This document shows, one piece after another, positions 6,217-11,369 of a DNA stretch of 11,369 nt. A program made the position numbers and the translations under genes. This stretch comes from an uncultured Clostridia bacterium (GTDB lineage Bacteria; Bacillota; Clostridia; Christensenellales; Aristaeellaceae). A model generated the notes under the pieces. The model had not been told where the DNA came from, searched no databases, and saw nothing but the letters and a program-made list of their open reading frames with translations. The DNA is taken from the NCBI GenBank assembly GCA_934647145.1, contig CAKUFB010000066.1, positions 1 to 11,369 of the forward strand, read 5' to 3'. Positions within the stretch are counted from its first letter, which is position 1, and every line of letters begins with the position of its first letter.

Positions 6217-7062
6217 ATGAGACGATTTGCGCGCCGGACAGCCCTGCTCGCCCTTCCCTTTCTGCTGGGCTTTTTTCTCTTTTATGTCCTGCCGTTCGGG
6301 CGCGTGGTCTACTACGCGGTGACGAAAAGCGCGATGGATCATCGGTTTGTGGGGCTCGCCAATTTCCTGGAGACCATCCGGAATCCGTATTTTCAGCTGG
6401 CCGCCCGCAATACGGTTTTCTTCCTGCTGGGAGGTATTCCGCTCGTGATTGTGGCGTCGTTTCTGCTCTCGCTGCCGCTGTACCACGTCGTCAAAAGCCA
6501 GAGTTCCTTCCTGCATTCGGCGTTTATCCTGCCGATGCTGCTGCCCAGCGCGGCGGTTGTCGTCATTATCCGGCTGTATTTTACCTCAAAGGTCAGTCCG
6601 GTCGCCGATTTCCTTCAGCGTATCGGGCTGGATCGCGGCGCGCTCGCGCTCCTGTCGGTGTATTTCATTTTCTTATGGAAGAACGCCGGCTTTCAGATCA
6701 TACTGGATCTGGCGGCCCTGCGCAGCGTGCCGAAGGACATTCAGGAGGCGGCCGCGCTGGACGGGGCGAACGCCGTGCAGCGGTTTGAGTACATCGTGTT
6801 TCCCTGGCTCAGGCCGACGCTGCTGTTTGGGGTCATACTGGCGGGCGCGCAGGGACTGAGGATTTATCGGGAGACCTATCTGCTCTACGGCGAGTACCCG
6901 CAGGATAGCGTCTACTTTTTGCAGCACTACATGAATAATCACTTCTACAAGCTCAACTATCAGCGAATCGCCTCCGCCGCGCTTTTACTGATGGCTCCGC
7001 TGATGCTGGCCGCGATTCTCGTTGGAATCTGCACGCGAAAGGGGCGGGAAAATGGGGCGTAG
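6217..7062 (+). CDS. CUT1-like ABC importer permease, MalF-type
   Basis: The 281-residue integral membrane protein has six likely membrane segments (near 9-27, 66-88, 101-121, 141-158, 201-215 and 251-271). It has a complete EAA loop, EAAALDGANAVQRF at 177-190 followed by EYIVFPWLRP; this is the docking site for the ATPase subunit. It should form the translocation channel with the next gene product and receive solute from the preceding binding protein. The ATG at 6217 is chosen because MRRFARR then a membrane segment gives a normal N-terminus; the site upstream is a G-run (6206-6211) rather than a canonical AGGAGG. An earlier in-frame GTG at 6157 would place coding sequence through the hairpin and is disfavoured. 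It overlaps the next gene by 11 bases. Confidence 0.9.
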   Translation: MRRFARRTALLALPFLLGFFLFYVLPFGRVVYYAVTKSAMDHRFVGLANFLETIRNPYFQLAARNTVFFLLGGIPLVIVASFLLSLPLYHVVKSQSSFLHSAFILPMLLPSAAVVVIIRLYFTSKVSPVADFLQRIGLDRGALALLSVYFIFLWKNAGFQIILDLAALRSVPKDIQEAAALDGANAVQRFEYIVFPWLRPTLLFGVILAGAQGLRIYRETYLLYGEYPQDSVYFLQHYMNNHFYKLNYQRIASAALLLMAPLMLAAILVGICTRKGRENGA

Positions 7063-7876
7063 AATTGGGCGGGCGGCTGCGTGGGCGGGGCTTTTGCTGT
7101 GCGCGGGGGTGTTCTTCCTGCCGGTTCTTTTGATCCTGTGCGGCTCCCTGATGACCGAAGGGGAACTGGTGAGGATCTATGAACAGGCCGCGCCCTTTTT
7201 TCGGCTCATTCCCGGGCCGTTTACGCTGGAGGGCTATTACCGGCTGCTGTTTGCAAATACCGCGTATCTGAGCGCCTTCTGGAATTCGGCGCTGCTGTGC
7301 GTGGTCACGGTGACGGGACAATGCGCCGTATCCCTGATCGTCGGCTTTGCGCTGTGGCGGGAATGCCTGCCGGGCTGCCGCCTGCTGCGCCATGTCTATG
7401 TATTTGTCATGCTGCTGCCCTTTCAGGTCACGATGCTGCCCAACTACATCCAGATACGCCAGATGGGATTGTATAATTCCAACTGGGCGCTGATTCTGCC
7501 GGGGGTCTTTTCTCCCCTGGGCGTGTTTCTCGTCTGCCAGTTTATGAAGAGCGTTCCGCAGGAAATTGTGGACGCCGCCCTGCTGGAGACGGCCTCGCCA
7601 ATTAAAATGCTCTTCTACATCATCGCCCCCAATGTGTCTCACGCGCTGCTGGCGCTTTCGCTCATCACCTTTGCGGAGGTCTGGAACATGGTGGAGCAGC
7701 CGCTGATCTTTCTGAAGGATACCTGGCGCTACCCGCTTTCTCTGGCGCTCAGTCAGCAGTCAGGCAGCCTTTCTCTGGCGTTTGCCGGCGCGGTGATTTA
7801 CATGCTCCCCATCTGCTTCCTTTTCCGGATCTTCAGAGATTCGCTGCTGGCCGGCATAGAAGGCGTGCGGCAGTAA
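7052..7876 (+). CDS. CUT1-like ABC importer permease, MalG-type, with degenerate EAA loop
   Basis: The 274-residue protein has six likely membrane segments (near 11-30, 76-101, 113-130, 143-162, 190-208 and 241-260). Its overall layout is that of the second permease of carbohydrate-type importers, including LMTEGELVR after segment one and MLLPFQVTMLPNYIQIRQMGL. The EAA loop, at 174-193, reads DAALLETASPIKMLFYIIAP. Compared with the family pattern EAAxxDGA...LP, the lead Glu is Asp and the usually invariant Gly is Thr. The loop's helix pattern is kept, so ATPase docking may persist in altered form. ATG 7052 is preceded by AAGGGG (7039-7044), seven bases away; an in-frame TTG at 7022 lacks a site. 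No ATPase gene lies nearby, as is common for CUT1 importers that share an MsmX-type ATPase. Confidence 0.88.
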   Translation: MGRRIGRAAAWAGLLLCAGVFFLPVLLILCGSLMTEGELVRIYEQAAPFFRLIPGPFTLEGYYRLLFANTAYLSAFWNSALLCVVTVTGQCAVSLIVGFALWRECLPGCRLLRHVYVFVMLLPFQVTMLPNYIQIRQMGLYNSNWALILPGVFSPLGVFLVCQFMKSVPQEIVDAALLETASPIKMLFYIIAPNVSHALLALSLITFAEVWNMVEQPLIFLKDTWRYPLSLALSQQSGSLSLAFAGAVIYMLPICFLFRIFRDSLLAGIEGVRQ

Positions 7877-7889
7877 AGGAGACAACGAT

Positions 7890-9059
7890 ATGAATACAAA
7901 AAAGAAATCCGCCGTGCGTCGCCTGCTGCTGTTCCTGGCGATCATGCTGGCGCTGACCTTCTTTTCCAGAACGCTATATCTGGCGACGCTTCCGCAGGTG
8001 ACGGCGGTCAGACTTTCGGGCGGATACCTGACGGTGGACATTCCGGCAAGCACGCCCATACTGTATTCGGAAACGGTGAAGGAGATCATTCCGTGCAAAT
8101 ATCCGCTGGCAAGCCCGCTGTCCGGCAGTCGAATCCAGGTCAGGCAAAACCAGGCGGTGCGTCAGGGGGAAACGCTGATTGAATTTGACGCGCACTGGGG
8201 TCAAAGCGCGCTTGCACAGGCGAAATCTGAATACGACAGCGCGGCGGCCGCCCAGGCCGTCTGGAAAAGCGGCTGCGATCAGCAGCTGCGGGAGCTTGCC
8301 GAGAAGCAGAAAAGGCTGAGTACCGAAGGCGGCGCGGCGGATTCGCGCGAGGCGCTTCAGGCGCTGGACGCGGAACGCAGGCTGCTGGAGCAGGATGAAA
8401 TATACAACGGAGTGCCGCTTTCCGAGGTAAGGGCCAGGTGCGAGGCGGCGCGGTCGGTCTACGAGTCGCTCAGCCGGCTGAAGCAGAACAACTGGCGCAT
8501 CGCAGCGCCGGAAAACCTGTGGATTGCGGAGATCAACCTGAAGGAGGGCGACGATTATCGCGGCGTTGCGCCCGTTTTGAGATACATTCCGCAGACGGCG
8601 GAGGTTTATGCGGGCGCTGTGTACACGGATTCTCCGCAGATTCTGAAGGACGCAGCGAGCATTTCCGTGGTCGAAGGCGACGGACAGGCTTCAGACGCCT
8701 GGAAGTATTCCCACATGGAGCCTTCGGAAAACGGTTATACGCTCTGGGCGGCCCTTGCCGATCCGCTCCATCCCGACCTGCCCGAGGACGGGCTGACGTT
8801 TCACCTGGAAACAGGCTATTACTCGACGCTGGTGCCCAAGGCGGCGCTGTGCCAGGAGGGCATTTATCTGGCGCAAAAGCGGGCGGGAGCCTGGGGACAG
8901 ACGGAGGATTACGCCTGCCTGGTCAGGGGAAAGTACGCCCTGTCGGACGATCAGTACGTCCTGTTTGAAACGACCGCGTCGCTGAACGGGGAGCCTGTGC
9001 TGATTGACTGGGATCGCGCCTTTGGCGACGGCGATACCGTATACGTCACCACGCGATAG
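7890..9059 (+). CDS. HlyD/MacA-like membrane-fusion (adaptor) protein
   Basis: This 389-residue protein has one N-terminal membrane anchor (about 11-31). It is followed by a half lipoyl-like motif (PLSGSRIQVRQNQAVRQGETLIEFD, about 76-100) and charged helices suggesting a coiled-coil hairpin (about 103-200). Next come the returning half-motif near NWRIAAPENLWIAEINLKEGD, a beta-rich region, and a C-terminal membrane-proximal domain with LVPKAALCQEGIYL. This order is typical of HlyD/MacA adaptors, although identity to any one family looks low. In Gram-positive bacteria such proteins usually partner a MacB/FtsX-type permease, which is exactly the next gene. ATG 7890 follows AAGGAG (7876-7881) by eight bases, 13 bases after the MalG-type stop. 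Its linkage to importer genes rather than to an exporter ATPase is unusual. Confidence 0.72.
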   Translation: MNTKKKSAVRRLLLFLAIMLALTFFSRTLYLATLPQVTAVRLSGGYLTVDIPASTPILYSETVKEIIPCKYPLASPLSGSRIQVRQNQAVRQGETLIEFDAHWGQSALAQAKSEYDSAAAAQAVWKSGCDQQLRELAEKQKRLSTEGGAADSREALQALDAERRLLEQDEIYNGVPLSEVRARCEAARSVYESLSRLKQNNWRIAAPENLWIAEINLKEGDDYRGVAPVLRYIPQTAEVYAGAVYTDSPQILKDAASISVVEGDGQASDAWKYSHMEPSENGYTLWAALADPLHPDLPEDGLTFHLETGYYSTLVPKAALCQEGIYLAQKRAGAWGQTEDYACLVRGKYALSDDQYVLFETTASLNGEPVLIDWDRAFGDGDTVYVTTR

Positions 9060-9069
9060 GAGAGCGGCT

Positions 9070-10179
9070 ATGAAGCGATTTCTTGTCCTTCTGATTGCGG
9101 CGTCCCTGGCCGCGCTCAGCTTCTCTTATGCCGCGCTGAGCCCGTTTTTATCCGGTTATGCCTGCCGCCTGTCGTCGCCTGATACAAAGGCGCTGGATTC
9201 GGCGGTCACGCGGCTGAAGGAGGAGGAGAGCGTATCGGCCGCGGCCTATGCCGTCACCCGGGCCGGCGAGGTTTGCTCCGGGTATCGGTCGTTTTCTGAT
9301 GTGACGCTCCTGGAGTGCTTTGCCTTTGACCGGGTCTGTATGGATATTTCCCTGCTCTCCGGCAGGTATCCGGAGGCGCAGGGTGAGGCGATGCTCAGCG
9401 ATTCGCTGGCGCAGAAAATAGATCCTTCCATGCAGTGCCTCGGCGAAACCGTGGTCATACGAGAACGCGCGTATACCGTCACGGGGGTCTACCGGCAGAA
9501 GCGGGGAACGCTTTATACGCCCATTCCCATGGACGTCATGCTGCCCGCCGACAGCACGCGGAGCTATTCCGAAGTATTCCTCAGCGCGCTGGTGAATGAG
9601 CGGACGGGCGCTGAGGCGGTCGGTATCCTCCGAGGCATTGAGCAGCTGTCCCATCCGGAAAGCGCCGCGGGCACGGAAAAGCTGAACCTGGGCGTTATGG
9701 CGCGCAGCGGTCAGCAGCGGATTCGCTTTTTCGCCGCGGCGATGCTGGTCGCTGCCTGCCTGTTTGTCTGGCGGCAGGAAAAACCAGCCCGACAGGAAAC
9801 GCTCAGCGGCATGAGGCAGTCGATCTATTCTACGCCGCCCGGCGCGCTTGTCAGAGCCACTGCAGCCTTTCTTGTGAAAAACTATCGCTCCTGGCTGGCA
9901 GCCTTGACGATGGCAGGCGCGCTGCTGTACTGCGCCGCCCGTCTTTATCTGCCGGCGGATGCGATGCCGGATCAGATATTCTCCCCACAGGCATGGTATC
10001 GTTTTTTTCAGGCGAGAGCCGTCCGCGCGCAAATGGAGAATGCCTTTTTCATCTCCGCCGTGCAGCGGGAGCAGGTCATTCTCAGGGGAGTCACCCTTGC
10101 GGGGCTCGTCGGTCTGCTGGCGACACTCCATCTGTGCGTCCTGCGGGCCAGGGGAAAGCGGACAGATCGGGAGAATTGA
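9070..10179 (+). CDS. MacB/FtsX-like ABC permease subunit without ATPase domain
   Basis: The 369-residue protein has the MacB/LolC topology. A first membrane segment (about 4-24) is followed by an extracytoplasmic domain of about 190 residues, with LLSGRYPEAQGEAMLSDSLA and LGETVVIRERAYTVTGVYR typical of the MacB periplasmic core. Three further membrane segments lie near 218-235, 274-292 and 336-357. Between the second and third is an amphipathic stretch (about 242-270) corresponding to the ATPase-coupling helix of FtsX-type permeases. There is no Walker A or ABC signature in it or in any neighbour, so an ATPase must come from elsewhere or the protein works without one. ATG 9070 follows AGGAG (9058-9062), which overlaps the stop codon of the adaptor gene; the two should be coupled and form one complex. 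It is the last gene of the cassette. Confidence 0.72.
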   Translation: MKRFLVLLIAASLAALSFSYAALSPFLSGYACRLSSPDTKALDSAVTRLKEEESVSAAAYAVTRAGEVCSGYRSFSDVTLLECFAFDRVCMDISLLSGRYPEAQGEAMLSDSLAQKIDPSMQCLGETVVIRERAYTVTGVYRQKRGTLYTPIPMDVMLPADSTRSYSEVFLSALVNERTGAEAVGILRGIEQLSHPESAAGTEKLNLGVMARSGQQRIRFFAAAMLVAACLFVWRQEKPARQETLSGMRQSIYSTPPGALVRATAAFLVKNYRSWLAALTMAGALLYCAARLYLPADAMPDQIFSPQAWYRFFQARAVRAQMENAFFISAVQREQVILRGVTLAGLVGLLATLHLCVLRARGKRTDREN

Positions 10180-10245
10180 AGACGCTCGGCGCTTTTACTT
10201 TTCCATTTCGGGCCAGCGCGAAACCGGCGTATTTGCAGGTATAGC

Positions 10246-10276
10246 AAAAGACCCACCACATTGGGTGAGTCTTTTT
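10246..10276. terminator. Bidirectional terminator between the cassette and tRNA-Ser
   Basis: AAAAGAC (10246-10252) pairs with GTCTTTT (10269-10275). After one C-A mismatch, CACC pairs with GGTG around the loop ACATTG. The plus strand ends in TTTTT and the minus strand in TTTTG, so it can stop both the rightward cassette and the leftward tRNA transcript. Confidence 0.85.
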
Positions 10277-10299
10277 ATACCAACTCATGTCGGTATTCA

Positions 10300-10392
10300 T
10301 GGCGGAGAAGGAGGGATTCGAACCCTCGAGACGTTTTTGACGCCTACACGATTTCCAGTCGTGCGCCCTCGACCAGGCTAGGCGACTTCTCC
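10300..10392 (-). tRNA. tRNA-Ser (anticodon GGA)
   Basis: Read on the minus strand, the gene is 93 bases including an encoded CCA. The acceptor stem is GGAGAAG (10392-10386) with CTTCTCC (10310-10304), then discriminator G and CCA at 10302-10300. The anticodon stem CACGA/TCGTG holds the loop CTGGAAA with anticodon GGA at 10356-10354, reading UCC and UCU. A long variable arm (near GCGTCAAAAACGTC), the class II hallmark of tRNA-Ser, precedes the T arm GAGGG-TTCGAAT-CCCTC. It is transcribed from its own promoter and ends at the shared terminator. Confidence 0.97.
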
Positions 10393-10426
10393 AGGATGGC
10401 GACAGGTCACGTCACCAACGCTGTCT

Positions 10427-10455
10427 ATTATATCGCGACTGGGGCAATTTGTCAA
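10427..10455 (-). promoter_or_regulatory. Consensus sigma-A promoter of tRNA-Ser
   Basis: On the minus strand TTGACA (10455-10450), 17 bases, then TATAAT (10432-10427): a perfect match in both hexamers and spacing. The start would be near 10420, about 28 bases before the mature tRNA 5' end. Confidence 0.95.
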
Positions 10456-10497
10456 GGGGAAAAAACAGGTTTTCTCGAATTTTGTCGCGGCGGGTTT

Positions 10498-11283
10498 TCA
10501 GGGCAACCGCCGCCTTTTCTCCGCGGCAGGCTGCTTCGGCGCAGCAAGGAGCGCCAGATACTGCGGCGCGCGCAGGCTGTCCGCGCGTTGTTCGGGCAGC
10601 GCGCGGGGCGAGTCCTGTGCGCGGGCGCTGAAGACGGCGCGCATCGGCTGGCCGTCCGTCCTGCCCTCGAAGCGGCACAGGCGGGCGCTGCCCGCATACA
10701 GCCTGCCGATCAGCCCGCCCAGTTCGCCCGTGCCCTCCACGGCGCTCTCCGCCGCCTCACAGGCGCGGATGGGCCCGGTCAGCGCCCCGGTCAGCGCGCC
10801 CGCAAAGACGCCGTCGCCCTCGCCCAGGCTGCGCACCCGGCTGCTCTGCACGCGGCAGTTTTCGATTCTGCCCGCGCAATACCCGGCCAGCGCGCCGGTA
10901 TAGCGCCTGCCGGTCACCAGAGAATCGCTCAGGCTCAGGCCGCGCACAAGGCCGGCCTTTCCGACGCAGCCGAACAGCCCGCTGCAGGGCAGGTAGCCGT
11001 CCACCGTCAGGCCGGAGATGACATGGCCGTTTCCCTCAAACGTGCCTTCGAAGGGGTGAAGCGCGCTGCCGATCGGCAGAAAATAGCCCACGTTCTCCAG
11101 GTCGCTTTCCAGCGTGACCGTCCGGCCGAACAGCGAGTCGCCCAGCGAGACCCGCCTGGAAAGCGCGCGAAGCTCGTCCGCGCTGGTAATCACAATCCGC
11201 TGCGCGGACTCGGGCGGGACGGCCTGTCCCCCCGGAAAAAAGAGTACGCCCACCAACAGGATCAACGCCCATAACGCCCGCAT
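10498..11283 (-). CDS. Secreted GLUG-repeat protein
   Basis: The 261-residue protein begins with a signal peptide (MRALWALILLVGVLFF, possible cut after GGQA at 18-21). Residues about 27-75 (VITSADELRALSRRVSLG ... VTLESDLENVGYFLPIG) and FEGTFEGNGHVISGLTVDG are the standard lead-in of GLUG proteins. Then come about four GLUG-like units: SGLFGCVGKAGLVRGLSLSD, GALAGYCAGRIENCRV, AGALTGALTGPIRACEA and GGLIGRLYAGSARLCRFEG. Such repeats fold as a right-handed beta-helix on cell-surface or secreted proteins. Few repeats are present compared with large adhesins, and residues 212-261 are a basic, Ala/Pro-rich tail without a sortase motif. ATG 11283 is chosen because GGAGGT (11296-11291) lies seven bases upstream; an in-frame GTG at 11292 falls inside that site. 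Ligand and role are unknown. Confidence 0.75.
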   Translation of the reverse strand: MRALWALILLVGVLFFPGGQAVPPESAQRIVITSADELRALSRRVSLGDSLFGRTVTLESDLENVGYFLPIGSALHPFEGTFEGNGHVISGLTVDGYLPCSGLFGCVGKAGLVRGLSLSDSLVTGRRYTGALAGYCAGRIENCRVQSSRVRSLGEGDGVFAGALTGALTGPIRACEAAESAVEGTGELGGLIGRLYAGSARLCRFEGRTDGQPMRAVFSARAQDSPRALPEQRADSLRAPQYLALLAAPKQPAAEKRRRLP

Positions 11284-11369
11284 ACTGTCCACCTCCGCGC
11301 GAATGATACCAGTGTATGACCGGCGCGCGGCATTATGCCAGGGAAAAAAGAGAAGCGGGCGGCATATAT

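Noticed and set aside
5276..6217. Minus-strand open frames under the binding-protein gene (also 4226-5239)
   Set aside because: The plus-strand reading has a signal peptide and solute-binding motifs; these frames have none.
10300..10392. tRNA-Ser as integration site of a mobile element carrying the cassette
   Set aside because: The tRNA 3' end does face the cassette, but I found no second copy of its 3' sequence near 3960-4246 and no integrase in the window. The idea is not excluded, only unsupported.
10261..11274. Plus-strand open frame of 337 codons across the tRNA and the GLUG gene
   Set aside because: It runs through a tRNA gene and its promoter, and is antisense to a gene with a good ribosome binding site, signal peptide and GLUG repeats.
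11303..11337. Promoter for the GLUG gene: TGGTATCAT (11311-11303) or CATAAT (11337-11332) on the minus strand
   Set aside because: Neither has a recognisable -35. The first would start transcription inside the ribosome binding site, so the true promoter may be further right, outside the window.

Overview
The window looks like chromosomal DNA from a GC-rich member of the Firmicutes, most likely a gut-type Clostridia lineage; Christensenellales is only a guess. The reasons are strong AGGAGG-type ribosome binding sites, sigma-A promoters (TTGACA, 17-base spacer, TATAAT-like), a CCA-encoding tRNA gene, and the gene content: a rhodanese/TtcA-type PP-loop protein, NrnA-type DHH phosphoesterases and a CUT1-like ABC importer. 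There is no transposase, integrase, rRNA gene or CRISPR array.

Layout. Bases 17-51 hold a hairpin that probably ends a gene lying left of the window. Next comes a small non-coding tandem repeat with built-in hairpins (65-139), then a leftward gene for a rhodanese-PP-loop fusion of the TtcA family (144-1292). A divergent promoter region (about 1293-1477) separates it from a rightward three-gene operon: a small polytopic membrane protein (1478-2020) and two tandem NrnA-like DHH-DHHA1 phosphoesterases (2038-2982, 2979-3959). A strong intrinsic terminator (3968-4003) closes this operon.

An AT-rich intergenic region (3960-4246) carries a 15-base T tract, two overlapping TTGACA promoters and an inverted repeat around the second -10. 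It drives a five-gene rightward cassette (4247-10179) whose base composition looks less GC-rich than the gene blocks on either side. The genes encode a six-bladed beta-propeller fused to an ABC solute-binding domain, two CUT1-like permeases, a HlyD/MacA-like membrane-fusion protein, and a MacB/FtsX-type permease subunit. A conserved-looking hairpin separates the binding-protein gene from the rest. The cassette thus joins the membrane and extracytoplasmic parts of an importer to those of an exporter-type or mechanotransmission-type ABC system, but encodes no ATPase. This is the most unusual part of the window.

The cassette ends at a bidirectional terminator (10246-10276) shared with a leftward tRNA-Ser(GGA) gene (10300-10392), which has a perfect consensus promoter (10427-10455). 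Right of that, on the minus strand, is a gene for a secreted GLUG-repeat protein (10498-11283). The last 86 bases hold its ribosome binding site and at most weak promoter-like sequence.
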